Assembly (NCBI GenBank): GCA_964058805.1 | Contig: CAXKVV010000378.1 | Location: 1 to 36,755, forward strand | DNA length: 36,755 nt | Reading direction: 5' to 3' | Source: Schoenoplectus triqueter | Taxonomy: Eukaryota > Streptophyta > Magnoliopsida > Poales > Cyperaceae | In this document: positions 1 to 10,950 of the stretch, in pieces | How the letters are laid out: every line of letters starts with the position of its first letter | How positions within the stretch are numbered: position 1 is the stretch's first letter | The notes under the pieces: model-generated | What the model was told of the DNA's origin: nothing | What the model saw: only the letters and a program-made list of their open reading frames with translations | The model's database searches: none | Program-made: the position numbers and the translations under genes

Positions 1-52
1 CGTAAGATGTGCAAACTCACCATGCGTACCGCACGATGAGTTTGAGGGGGGA
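1..52 (+). mobile_element. 3' end of a Ty1/Copia pol remnant with polypurine tract
   Basis: In one frame this stretch reads as a short peptide ending LRGDVRV before a stop, like the C-terminal tail of Copia polyproteins (typically LRGxVR). It runs into a polypurine tract at 41-51 (TTTGAGGGGGG), directly followed by TG at 53. Polypurine tract plus TG is the standard junction between internal region and 3' LTR. A stop codon at 3-5 shows the copy has decayed. The rest of the element lies left of the window, so its size cannot be judged. Confidence 0.7.
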
Positions 53-415
53 TGTTAGAGTATAGGAATAGAATTGTATAGATTAGTTAGAGATATTGTG
101 TGATGTATGATATGAGAGATGTTTAGTGATTGAAATTAGTTAGTTAGACTAAGTTGTTAGTTTGTTAGATCATTAGCCTATAAATAGAGGCTTAGACATT
201 GTGATCAATTCACTCAAGATAATAAAAGATTTCTCTCTCACTCTCTCATTCTATCAATCGGTAATGCAGCACTTATTAATTGATAGCGAGGATTGTTATA
301 GTTAGGACTGAATTTAATTGTTAAGGTTGATAGCTGATTGTTTTCTTCTTTCTTATATGATCATGTGGGTGTATCATTTGATTTCTTTGTTTGGATTATA
401 ATTACTAATTGAAAT
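53..415 (+). mobile_element. Copia 3' LTR (right edge uncertain)
   Basis: The LTR starts TGTTAG at 53, right after the polypurine tract. A good TATA box (CTATAAATAG) lies at 178-187, followed by a CT-rich stretch at about 229-255, as expected for the U3/R part of a plant Copia LTR. The right end must be a CA. The best candidate is near 415, where the sequence reads TTTACA, but no duplication can be tested because the other end of the element is outside the window. Confidence 0.6.
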
Positions 416-507
416 TTACACACGATACATAGATATCATAGTAATTCAGGGTGAAATGATGTTTGTCAACTGTGTAAGTTGAGAATTTGGACTTACTATA
501 TCTTTAG

Positions 508-890
508 TAGGGGTGTCAAACGGCTGAAACGGTGACGAAACAGTACCGTTTCGTCAACTGTTTCGTTTATTTCGTTTAATAAACGAAACAGAAAACAGTT
601 TCGTTTAATAAACGAAACAGAAAACAGTTTAGTTTAATAAACGAAACAGAAAATCATTTCATTAACCGTTTCGTTTATCACGAAATGAAACGAAACACGA
701 AATTTCGTGTATTTTTCACTGAAATACTCTTAACGAAATGAAAAATACCATTTCGTTAACCGTTTCGTTCTTTGCACGAAATAGAAAACAGTTTTGTTAA
801 TCATTTCGTTTAATAAATGAAACAGAAATTCGTTTCGTTATCACGAAACGAAACGAAACACGGTCGAAACGGAATTCGTTGCCAGCCCTA
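508..890. mobile_element. hAT-type MITE, 383 bp, with 8-bp target-site duplication
   Basis: The element begins TAGGGGTGTCAA and ends TTGCCAGCCCTA, which are inverted terminal repeats matching at 10 of 12 positions. It is flanked by a perfect 8-bp duplication, ATCTTTAG, at 500-507 and 891-898. Eight-base duplications and TAGGG termini are typical of plant hAT elements. It has no coding capacity. Almost the whole interior is built from CGTTT/AAACG words in both orientations, so the transcript could fold on itself. A non-autonomous MITE mobilised by a hAT transposase encoded elsewhere is the best explanation. Confidence 0.9.
570..656. repeat. 29-bp tandem repeat, three copies, inside the hAT MITE
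   Basis: The unit spans 570-598, 599-627 and 628-656. The first two copies are identical; the third carries changes. Each unit holds the perfect palindrome CGTTTAATAAACG, so the array is both a direct repeat and a series of hairpins. Confidence 0.9.
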
Positions 891-898
891 ATCTTTAG

Positions 899-2497
899 GG
901 AAATAAAGCTTCAAAATCGTAATAAACTTGGCCCATTAGGCCGAGGAAAATAAACCTCGTCGCAGATTTGTTCGCCAATAATTTGGGCCCAAATTTCTGA
1001 AAGTTAGTATAATTAGGTTATCAGGTATGCCCTTTAATTAATGAAAGGAAAATCAAAAGAGACAAACACCACACAAAGTACAGGTTCAAAACATGGCACT
1101 AAGTACACCTATCACCAAACAGACAAACATTTACTTATAGACCATGATTTACTCCTCAGCTCCATTCCCTTTTTGTGGTACTTGTGTTAGTTGGCATTAT
1201 TAGTTGGCAGGTGAATGCGGCAGTCTCACCTGACTTAACGCTCTATAGACTGGCTCCCTGTGCATTGGCTGCGCAGGATGCCAATGCACAGGCGTGAAGC
1301 CACTGCTGCTCTCAGTTGCAAACATTCAACCAGAACCCTGTCTGTGCATGTGCTGTTATGATTGATGAAAGAAGAGAACTACAAAAACCATCCTAGAAAT
1401 CGGAAAGTATCTCTAGTCCATTTCTGCGTCTTAGTAGGATGTGTGATGGGCTGCTGGCTATGTAAACAGTATATTACAGGAGCTGCTTTTCTCTGAACCC
1501 AAAACTCCCAAATGGTACAGAGTACCAGCATGCACCAGTAACCAGATACAAACATGTAATTCTCCTTGTGATCGTCAGAAATTTGGTAGGCATTTAAATT
1601 TATTGCAGCTATGTACAAAACCATCAAATTCCAGTCGACATCACTACTGAAATGTATTTTTTTGGGAAGTTATTGTAAGAGCACTCTAGAAACGAGGCAA
1701 AACAAGCAAAATCAGGAAAGTGGATTGTTTTTATCAAAAACAAGCAGCAACATATTATTGATTAGTCGATAGGATAAAGGATAATACACATTTGACCATC
1801 CACTCAATTTTGATTTTCATCAAGGATTGGCGGTGGCCTTTGACACTAGACTAGACTCTGTTTGATCATACACTGACGAGACAAAAAAATAAAATAAAAT
1901 AAAAGAGAACTACGCAAACCAAGCTCTCTAGTTTCCCAACATCTTATCAAGAGAAACCTATATGAGCTCTACTTTATTTTTCTACAGTTTACACTGGCAT
2001 CAACTACACTTCTATAGATCAGATCTCAAACAAAAAACAGAGATGGACAACCTAGGAACAGATGCCCGACAAGAAGACTACTTTTAGCATTACTTGATAT
2101 GGACAACCTAGCTTAGCTAGTTCCACCAAGTACCTGCATCATATTGAGTAATAGCATGAATAATGTAGCACTAACAGATAGTATACATTACTAATTTACT
2201 ATCATTACTGTGTTCTTATGTCAACTAAGAGTACAATCCAATTAACATCTAGTTGGCATGGTTTCATTGCCTCTTTATGGTTACAGGGTCAAGAAAGCTT
2301 AGTAAAGAGGAAAATTTATGGTTAGTTGGATCCAACACACATTTGATCTTTCCGTGAAGTTCCAGGTTTGACGGTTTGGAAAAGAAACGTTCATATATGC
2401 ATTAAGCTGTATGTGAACAGAGTGATGAAACGATAAAGATTTATAAAACTCACCTTATTATTATCTATATATGTGGAGCTATAAACAAGAGGCTTCC
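899..2497. other. Non-coding stretch, including the presumed 3' UTR and downstream region of the SIS-family gene
   Basis: No protein family, RNA gene or transposon edge was recognised. The part next to 2497 should hold the 3' UTR of the minus-strand gene. An 82-codon open frame at 1379-1627 (minus) has no recognisable domain and no splice context and is treated as chance. Confidence 0.5.
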
Positions 2498-3981
2498 TCA
2501 GTAATAGAGCGATCCTGTAAACCAAAAATTTTCTCTTATCAACAAGTTATCTTGAATTGATGAATATAAAAGAACGTGCATGGAAACTTGTTAAATCAAA
2601 ATAAAAACTTAAAATGTATTACTAATGTTATACCTTGCCACCAGTCACCTCTAGTAGCAACTGAACCATCCTGATTGTCATCCTTGTACTGAAATTAAAC
2701 ACAAGAATGAGTTAACAGTAATGAAAAGAAAAGCTTCTCTCCAACTTAAAAATTATCAGTTCATGCATCATCTTTTATTTCCACCTTATTAAAATCTCGT
2801 ACTTGCAATTTCTTCCTGAATGAAAAGACTCACCTAACAACCATTCAAATAACTATTTCTGCTACCTACACTTCTAAACATTTCTACTGTGTGCCGCTGG
2901 ACAAACAAATAATCATTTCTGTCACTCACACTTGAGGTATCTACAGTGTGCTTAGGTGGAGAGGCGCCATAAAAATCACGAGCACCATAATGTACTGATG
3001 AACCAAAATAAGGCGACTCGGCAGATTCATTCAAAGAATAGGGCTTCCCATCTTTTGTGTACACAGTTTGTTTCTTGGTAGGGCTGCCTTGAGTCTTAAC
3101 TGCTGCAGTGATCCAATAAATTAAAATTTTAGATTAGATATATCTAGAATTTTAGATCAATAATTGCATAAGAGATTCTTCCTAGTTTGGTTATGGATTA
3201 CACAATAAGCATATAATAATGCTCAAAGTTCTAACACATCTAGTTGACAAAACAGTTTCAATCAGCACTAGATGCAATTTTTAGCACTGAATTTGAATAA
3301 AATCTATATTAAAACCACATTTGTTTAGAATTGTTTTCAATCTATTTTTGCAATTGTATATTATACTAAAAGTTGGGGCCCAAGTCTAATAGCTTTTAAT
3401 CTACAGTAGTACAGCATGATTTGGACATGATGGGTTGCGAATCTAAATACGAGTTATAACAAAATTCAAAGGGTTAAGGCTTAAATCACTCTCATACATG
3501 ACATGACATGACATGATATGTACAACCACTTTCATACATGACATGTACTTGACCAAGTAGGACTACAAGCTCTAACTGTTGCGATCTTGTTGAAATGGCT
3601 TTTGAGTTTTGATATCCTGAAGCCGAAATTAAATAAATAAATAAAATAAGAAAAAGACAAGACAGGAAGAAGGAAGAGAAGTACCAGAGTTGTAGGTATA
3701 GCCATTCCCTGCATGAGTCTCGCCTCTCTGTATTGCGTCCCTCCCCATCCCCTATTAACACAACACATTACATGCTTATCAAACTATCTCAATTTCAACT
3801 TCAGAGCAAAATTGAGAGCGCACTAAACATAAAAGGGTGAAAATAGAAAGAAAAAAAATACCAAATTAGGGGAGGTAGCGAAAACAGAATTGAAATAGGC
3901 AGAAGAACCAGAAGAGGGGTTGTTAGCCTCCTTGCGACCAAACAAATCATCAATCGAAGCAGCTCCCTTCTTATTCTCCAT
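2498..3981 (-). CDS. SIS: SIS-family (salt-induced serine-rich) small plant protein, five exons
   Basis: The exons on the minus strand are 3981-3862, 3751-3685, 3102-2930, 2688-2634 and 2514-2498. All introns are GT-AG and phases match, giving 143 aa. The N-terminus (MENKKGAASIDDLFGRKE), a serine/asparagine-rich linker, an SSVHYG block around residue 97 and the C-terminus RGDWWQGSLYY match the small plant family that includes Arabidopsis AT5G02020 (SIS). Members have been linked to salt response, but the biochemical function is unknown to me and no catalytic domain is visible. The start is the first ATG and opens the conserved MENKK motif. Exon 3 has two oddities: a CAGCAG tandem acceptor at 3105-3100, and a duplicated 3' end that adds a read-through frame ending in a stop. 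The exon model is strong; the family name comes from memory of the motifs. Confidence 0.8.
2846..2950 (-). repeat. Imperfect tandem duplication across the exon 3 / intron 3 boundary of the SIS-family gene
   Basis: Two copies about 60 bp apart (about 2846-2893 and 2906-2950) share blocks such as CACACTGTAGA versus CACACAGTAGA and AGTGTGAGTGACAGAAAT versus AGTGTAGGTAGCAGAAAT on the minus strand. The right-hand copy carries the donor used in the model (AGT|GTGAGT, exon end 2930). The other copy has lost the equivalent donor, but a new GTGAGT lies just past its end, after an in-frame TAG. Confidence 0.75.
3496..3520. repeat. ACATG pentanucleotide microsatellite in SIS-family intron 2
   Basis: About four ACATG units occur in tandem, with another ACATGACATG at 3536-3545. 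The repeat produces overlapping open frames here that are not genes. Confidence 0.8.
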
Positions 3982-4040
3982 CTCGAATACTAGAAACTGA
4001 AACTTTATCGGGATGAAATGTCCTTTTCGATCTTTCCTCG

Positions 4041-4130
4041 ATTGTTATTTGTTATTTGTTATTTGTTAAGAGCAAGAAATGATTGGGCTCTTGCTTTGCC
4101 TCGTGGTGCGTCGGCTCTCCCTTTTAAAGA
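4041..4130 (-). promoter_or_regulatory. 5' leader and putative core promoter of the SIS-family gene
   Basis: Upstream of the ATG at 3981 lies a seven-base microsatellite (TTATTTG, three units, about 4044-4068). Farther out at 4122-4129 is a TATA-like TTTAAAAG on the minus strand, about 145 bp before the start codon. Placement fits a leader plus core promoter, but the TATA match is weak and there is no transcript evidence. Confidence 0.4.
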
Positions 4131-4889
4131 CCTCCCAAGAACCTACATACACTACATACACTACACTACACATGCGGTGCCAATAATTAATTAAGAAAGA
4201 TGAGGAGATTTTTTATTCGGATACGGTTGGAGTGCGGATAAAAAGCGGGCATCTTTTTGGTCGCACTCGCACTCGCATTCGCACGTGTGGATCTCTGGAT
4301 AAAAAGCAGCTACGACCGCCGCAATACATCTACACTGGAATTGGATTTCGTATAATTCAAATGTGGATTTATTAATCTATAATATTCATAAACTCATTTT
4401 AAATTTGAATTTTTATAATAACTATTATTTTTCTATGTGGTTTACTTAAATGTGAATTCATTTTTATATTACATCATTATCGAATTTTATATTTTAATAT
4501 TTATAATAATATTTAAATATTTAACATGAATAAAATATGTATTGATACATTTCTTTATGTAACACTAAATACTAATTCAAATAAATTGCAGGATGTTTTT
4601 AAAAAACTAATGTGATAGATAATTATTATTGAGACTAATCTAACTATTATAATTATAATTATTTTTTCTATAAAAAAATTATTATTATATACATTTTGAT
4701 ATTAATACTTTAAAAGTAATTGTTTTATCAAATTTATAATGTAAGATTTCAATACAAATTTAAAATATAAAGTGATTTTTTTTTCAAAATTTATATGCAG
4801 GTTCAATAAATTATCATATATATATTATCACGTGGAAGAATATATAGTGGTACGAACAAGCAAAACGTAACGCAATTGTGAATAGATAT
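4131..4889. other. Intergenic DNA, very AT-rich from about 4370
   Basis: At 4230-4320 there are CACTCG/CATTCG hexamer repeats and two GGATAAAAAGC words. From about 4370 the sequence is long AT-rich DNA without open frames. No gene or transposon edge was recognised. Confidence 0.5.
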
Positions 4890-5560
4890 CGTCGTCTTCA
4901 GGATGGCTAAACAAGATTTTTTTGTTGACTCCAGCGGTCCATCCAGCCAATGCAATTCCTGCGCCTCTTGCTTGATGCCGTCCTGGCGCACTTCCATTGG
5001 CGAACAAGGAAACCATTGTTGACATGTGTTAGACATTTTATATACAAGGATAACCAATGAGACTCATTTTTATAAGATTAGTGATATATATGACTCACTT
5101 TGTTTTTTAAAATAAAAATATGATATTTTTTATGCTGATGTATATGGAAATAAATATACTAAATTTATTTGCATTGAGTTGATGGACTGTCTGGATCGAT
5201 CATGATGTGCGCTGGAGAGCCCATCTGTGTCGCATAATATAAAAATACTATATTAAAAGATGTTTCGCCAGCATTCATTTTTCCGATCCCCAAATCTAAC
5301 CCTAACACCTCTTCTTCGCCACTCGCGATTCTCTCATCACTCCTCACCCGGACATGGTCACCCCGATCAGCGAGTGGCACGGCCGCACTAACGCGGTGGC
5401 TTCTCTCTCTTTGTCCTCTGTCAACGACGTGCCGTCTCTAATCTGATTCTCTTCTTCTTCGTGTCTGTCGACTGCCGCTTGGTAGCTTTCTCTATCCTCC
5501 GCCGTCGCACACACACACCATATTAACTCACGCATGGCGCGCCACACCTACTCCTCAGTC
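4890..5560. other. GC-rich island in AT-rich DNA, possible captured gene fragments
   Basis: Two patches (about 4895-5035 and 5160-5560) are much richer in G+C and CpG than their surroundings and contain several overlapping open frames of 65-84 codons on the minus strand. None carries a domain or motif I recognise, and no splice model joins them. They could be fragments of host genes carried by a transposon, or a decayed gene. This is inference from composition only. Confidence 0.3.
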
Positions 5561-6331
5561 CTGTCAGGTAATAATTTCTTTCAAGTTATGGTACAATTTT
5601 AGTCTTTTTCATTTGAAAAAAAAGGTTCAAATTCTGGTACAACTTTGGTCATTTGGCGATTTTTTTCCTTATTTGAAACTTTATCGTAGATTAGATTAAT
5701 AAAAGAAGATAAAAAATGAGGATGAAAGAATAATGCACATGAATTGATTTGATTGTGAAATTAAGCCTGAAATAATCTTCAAGGCTCTTATGCTCTTTTG
5801 TAAGACCATACCTAGAATCAAAATTGATAAAATAATCAATTTAATGTGTTGATTTTGCTGATATATAGCATTCTTACCAACAAATTCTTCATTATTTTTT
5901 AAATAATTTATCAAGTAGAGCTTGATTCTTTTTTTTTATGTGATAGTATAGATCTTAAGGCAGCTAGAGGCAATAGTGGAGGTAATTCATTCTAATTTAA
6001 TATTTTTTTAAAGCAAAGTATAGATAACTCTTATGACTTTTATTTTTAATAATACGTGGTATCTTTAATAATATTTTGAAAATACTCGGTCCATATGCAG
6101 CCCTAGCTAGGATGAATGTTGAATGTTGGTGTGAATATTTTGAGAAATTTTGGTATGAATGATATTAGATCTGTTGGGTTTAAATCGTGATATGAATGTT
6201 GGTATTTTAGAAAATCTTCATATGAATGTTGGGTTTAATAGATGCAACAAGACAAATTATCATCATATTAATAGATGCTAATATCAATAATTACATCAGC
6301 AATTAGGTATCAAAAAATAAAAATGTGATAA
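5561..6331. other. AT-rich intergenic DNA
   Basis: No coding potential was recognised. The short words TATGAATGTTGG and GAATGTTG recur between about 6110 and 6235, suggesting an old local duplication. Poly-T/poly-A runs are common. Confidence 0.5.
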
Positions 6332-6801
6332 TCTATACTATTATATAAAGCATCTAAGAATTGGAGACTCCATTTTTTGTCATTGTAAATTTTTATTATA
6401 CCCATTTTATCCCTCAATTAGACGGATAATATTTATTGTTGGTTGATCGAACGTATGTGATCGCGTCCATTGATCCTCTCTTTCTCTCCATTTCTTTCCC
6501 TTATATACTATTATTTTCATAATTTTTGTTTTTTATTTAGCAACTTTGTGCATATTTGGTAAGGAATTAATGGTGATAATATATGTTAGAATAATTTATT
6601 TTTCTTTCCATAAAAATCATGAATCATTAACTCATATTGTGCAAAAATCTCATCCAAGATTAAATATAGTCTTTATTATATGTTTTCTCTATAATTTGGT
6701 GAATTTATAATTTAATATTAGATAAATGTGAATTTTTTTATCTTATAATATTTTAATGTTTAAATAAAAAATTTTGCTGCAACGCGCGGGTATATAGCTA
6801 G
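6332..6801 (+). mobile_element. Non-autonomous Helitron, 470 bp
   Basis: The left end reads TCTATACTATTATATAAAGC after an A at 6331. The right end reads ACGCGCGGGTATATAGCTAG before a T at 6802. Insertion between A and T without target duplication, a TC 5' end and a CTAG 3' end are Helitron hallmarks, and both termini resemble common plant Helitron ends. A GC-rich word (CGCGCG) sits about 10 bases before CTAG, where the 3' hairpin is expected, but its left arm looks eroded (TTTTGCTGC). No Rep/helicase is encoded, so it would depend on an autonomous partner. Confidence 0.8.
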
Positions 6802-8814
6802 TAAAAATACATTAGGTTTAGGAAAGCGGATGCTAGTACACACAGTTTCATCAGTAATATGCCTGTAAAAAACTAACATGCTTCAGGGAACAAATGAAAA
6901 TGACAGTAAATCCTACATCTGTCTTATCTGATGTAATAAAACGATGATACAAATAAAAGATCAGATGTAATTTATTATCACCATCGAGCGTATTTATATC
7001 TGCACTTTGCATCAGGTTTCTGATACGAAAGACTTTTAGTATAAGTTTATTAATGTAAGTAGTATTTATTGCATCTGCTCTATCAAATATAAGTGTGACA
7101 CTTTCCTACTTTCCTATAATGACTGAATACAATGAATCAAAGAATCGGTGTGAATATCAAATCCTTCAACGGTAAGCTTTCTCTGGAATCACACTTGCAT
7201 ACTCATGGGAAGATAATTACTTGGCTCCTCAGTGTAGGTGGGACAATTATTGGCATCTGCCAATATTCTTATTTAAAGAATCCAATTCCATGTAAGCATA
7301 GCGAACCATATTTTATTGTCAAAATGTGGAATTTTTCTATAGAGGGTCCAGGTGTTGTTCTGCTACTTGGCAAGGTAGAGTTTGTTGTGGAAGCTATTTC
7401 CTGGAAAGAAAGGTCAATCCAAGAATTTAGAATTGAACAAAGTTACCTGTGCAACATGACAACTACACAATGCAGAATTTCCTTGCTTTGCTTGATCTAG
7501 TGGACTCCATAATGAGCAAAAAAAATAACTTTTGCTCTTCTCTATACCTAATATATAATATATATCCAAAGCATCACTCGAAATTAAAAATAAAGAAAGA
7601 GATGTTCTATTAATCTTCCATGACTTTTCATTCATAATTTTTTCCTATTTGGCTAACACAGTTAACTAGTTTGGAGAAAAAATAGCAAACACAATAACCT
7701 CAAAAATCACAGCGGTCTCAGTTTGTAGTTTTGGCGATTTTGAACAAGGCAAAATTAATGGAGCTGCCAATAATTTATAACATGTAAATGGAATTCAAAC
7801 TTATAATTTTCAAAGATGACGTAGGTAATCTGATGAGATAGAATAGCAGAAGGAACAGTACAGCATGGAATCACAGCCCCAGACAGTGGAAGCTGAAAGA
7901 TCCGTTTCTTTTGGAGGATTAGAACACAGCTCAATTGGTCAATGTGTCACACATGACTTTGGTTTTCACTTTTCAAGATTTGCATTCTAACACCGAATCT
8001 CTTAAATATTTTTTCATAGGAATAAGTTCAGTGTGACATGCAATTTGCTTGAAAGATGCGAGTTGCATGCCGCTGCCTGTGCCGCTGCCTGTGCCGCAAC
8101 GGACATAATACCTCTCAATCTCACTCTTGACATCTATAACGGTGGCCAAAAATATCTTGAAGTCTATATACTACTATTCACAGCCTCTCTCTATCCCCAT
8201 CACTTTCTCTCTCTAATACTCCTTACCATCAAATAAATATCTTCAATTTTGTGTTCTCAATATATATATGTCGTTTTCTTAATGATACTGAATTCAACAG
8301 AGTTTATAAATTGATTTTATTTGCATGTAATCATCAAACATATATATTGTGGAGTACCAGGTCAGGTTGTAATCCAGCCAGGTATTTCTTTTCAGCAATC
8401 AACGAGATAGGTTGAGGGTTGTAATCCATATCTCCTTTTTTGGCAATCATTAAGATTTGTTCAGAAATAAAAGGAGGCCTCGAGAACTATCGCTTCTCTT
8501 CCCTCTAGATCTATGTGCATTTTTCCATAGAAGAAATGCATGGGACCTGAAACATGAGAATCTACTTTTGTTTTCTATATAATTCTATTCCAGACATCAT
8601 CCTTATCTCAACGCTAGTTTTTTTTTTTATTATTATTCCCCTTGCGGTGTACTGAGACATAGTGCGTGTGTGTACTGATAATAACTCGGGACTTAAAAAA
8701 GAGTCAGCTTCATTGTCGATCAACCTTCAACATTTGCAAGAACAACCTCACTCGTTATCAGTATAATTCGCATTGATTATACAGGTTCCTTATTTCTGGA
8801 CCATTTATATTGAC
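6802..8814. other. Intergenic DNA without a supported gene
   Basis: A 122-codon open frame on the plus strand (7132-7500) has no recognisable motif and is not annotated. At 8072-8096 the 12-base word GCCGCTGCCTGT is repeated. At 8366 and 8418 an imperfect 52-bp direct duplication begins (GTTGTAATCCA, later CAATCA..GAT). A TATA-like word followed by CT-rich sequence lies around 8165-8220, but no gene follows. Confidence 0.45.
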
Positions 8815-9000
8815 ATATATTTAATGAGACTAGCTATAATTGCTTGTTATGTAGAAGGTCGTAGGTTCATGCTACCATTGTAATTTTGGATAAGTCAAGT
8901 CTATCCTATTCTACCAAAATCTCAGAGGATAAAAAGGTGCAATGTCATATGCACTGAGAGTCAGATATATCATATTATCCTATATGAGAAACTGACAGGT
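8815..9000 (+). mobile_element. Possible tRNA-derived SINE fragment
   Basis: GACTAGCTATAATTGCTT resembles a degenerate A box. AGAAGGTCGTAGGTTCATGC about 30 bases later resembles the B-box region of plant tRNA-derived SINEs. It is not a functional tRNA: I cannot form a full cloverleaf and the B box is mutated (GGTTCATGC). No tail or flanking duplication was identified, so the edges are approximate. Confidence 0.35.
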
Positions 9001-10470
9001 GAAATAATTAGGAGGGAGAATTTCCAATGTAGGTCCATGGGACCACAATTGACATCTGTAGGCCCGTTTAATAGATTAATGGGCTTTGATTGGTAATGAA
9101 AGACCCATAACCGCACCTAGTGGGCCCATGCTGACTCTGCTGTCTCCTACACTCGCAAAAGATTGTATTTTCATTGTTGCATCACGTATATGGCAACTAG
9201 CCTCCTCATACATATCATCCAATTTGGTGCACATTTATTTACTATTACTCTATTAGTATTAACTAATGACCCGCTACTTTAATTATTCACCCCTCATGTT
9301 TCACCAGATCTTTTTTGTGCCGAGTAGCGTCAGAGAAAAGTGACGAGACATTAGTTCGAATCTTTTGTGTGGTGATAATAACATGTGGTGTGTGACACGT
9401 CTATATCAGATTGACCAATCATAATAGGGGGTCAATAAAAAAGGAGGTCGCTTTACGGTCCTGATCTGTATATGATATATTATCCATACATAAATAGGAA
9501 AACGGTTATAGATTTAGAAACCATTAGCTACCCACATACACCAGCTGTCATGAAAGCTTTGTTGGGACTGAGAACCTGATATTCAGAAAAGAAGAACACA
9601 AAAATTTATCCAATTTAATTATATGCATCCAACTATACGGTCTGGCGATACCGATTATACTGGAACCACTTGAACAGGTTCAATGAATGCATTCATTTCT
9701 TGCCAAGCGAATTGATAATTAATAATGCCTTTTAAGTCGTCGATATCAGCATGCAGTCACATTCTGATATTGATTCAGATATCAAAACTCGTACGTGCAC
9801 TAGCAATAGGAGATTGATATATTCAGGATAACTGGATAAGATTAATGTTCATATATACTGGGGTTGGGGTATTATGTAAGCCAAAAGATAATGAGGATAA
9901 TTGCACTATGATAAGGTCATGATGATTCTGTGTAGCTTTTCTGACCTTAAACGCGATGGAGGTTTCCTATTCCAGATATTCTCCACAAACCGGTATTCAA
10001 TTAGCATTTGATGTTTCCTTCTTTGTAGGTTGCAAGTTGCAATTAGTACTTACTTAACCGGTACCAATTCAAGAAGCTTCCATAACGCTAACAGAAAATA
10101 GACAAAAAGCTTCATAAAAAGTTGGTACATGGTATAAATTACCTGAAATTATATTATTCTGCCTTTAACCATAGTGAATTTAGCTTGTACGCTTACATGA
10201 CGAAGAAGTAACTAACAGAAGAAATAATACCAGCCTCTCAATTTCCAAATAGAAAAAGAAAGAGAGAAGGTCATCTTCGTGTCAATTAAGGACCGACCAG
10301 TAAAGCCGTAAAGGTGATGAAGTGGTAGCACAATTCATCGTGAGCAACCCGTATAGCATGGCACATCGAGGTTTCCAAAGATACGGCGTTTCATATTAAA
10401 TACGGATAAAGACAATGATATAAGTACAATTAAATGCATATGTGCTAGTGTGCTTTGCATTTTGAAAGGT
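9001..10470. other. Intergenic DNA without a supported gene
   Basis: Between about 9058 and 9126 there are three GGCCC/GGGCT-type words (AGGCCCG, ATGGGCTT, GTGGGCCCAT). They look like TCP/site II promoter elements, but no gene follows on either strand. The remainder is AT-rich with no recognised coding sequence. Confidence 0.45.
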
Positions 10471-10478
10471 GATATAGA

Positions 10479-10950
10479 TAGGGTCGGTTCAAACTAAAAT
10501 AATTATATACATTCAAAAAAAAAAAATTGGTTTGTTAAATTATGAATCGAACCAAATTTCTAAAAATATCAACCAAAAAACTGAATGAACCGATTTTTTT
10601 TTATTTGGTTAAACCGAAATTATATTATTTAAAGAGGAATAAAAATATCAAAATTATAAAAATTGATAGAAAAAATAAATAGTTTAAAAATAGAAAATAA
10701 CTAAATAAAACTTATAGAAAATAAATATCTTTGATATGATCCTTATTTTTATCAAGTAAAACAAAATTATTTGATAAATTTTGGACTATTCGGTTTATTC
10801 GATTTAGTAAAATCAAAATTAAACCAAAAAAACAAATTAGTTAAAATTTTCAACTGAACCCAAATTTTTAAACCGAAAAATGAAACCAAGTAATTCAAAA
10901 TTTAACGATTCGGTTGAAAATCAATTAAACCGATCCGTTTGCACACCCTA
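10479..10950. mobile_element. Second hAT-type MITE, 472 bp, with near-perfect 8-bp duplication
   Basis: The right end, read on the minus strand, is TAGGGTGTGCAAACGGATCG. The left end is TAGGGTCGGTTC, which looks like the same terminus after loss of about 12 bases (GTGCAAACGGAT). The flanks are GATATAGA (10471-10478) and GATATGGA (10951-10958), an 8-bp duplication with one mismatch. The interior is AT-rich with many AACCGA/TCGGTT words in both orientations and has no coding capacity. The termini differ from those of the MITE at 508-890, so it is a separate family. Confidence 0.8.

Noticed and set aside
1379..1627. 82-codon open frame on the minus strand with hydrophobic stretches
   Set aside because: No recognisable domain, no splice context, and it lies downstream of the SIS-family gene on the same strand; likely chance.
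7132..7500. 122-codon open frame on the plus strand
   Set aside because: Composition is not protein-like, no motif is recognised and no promoter or homologous neighbour supports it.
8033..8236. 67-codon open frame containing CAAACAAAC-type cysteine/alanine repeats
   Set aside because: The repeats come from the duplicated word GCCGCTGCCTGT; nothing else suggests coding.
8815..8890. Possible functional tRNA gene
   Set aside because: Only loose A- and B-box similarity; no cloverleaf, and the B box is mutated. Kept only as a possible SINE.
9058..9126. Cluster of GGCCC/GGGCT promoter-like words
   Set aside because: They resemble site II elements, but no gene starts nearby on either strand, so no promoter is called.
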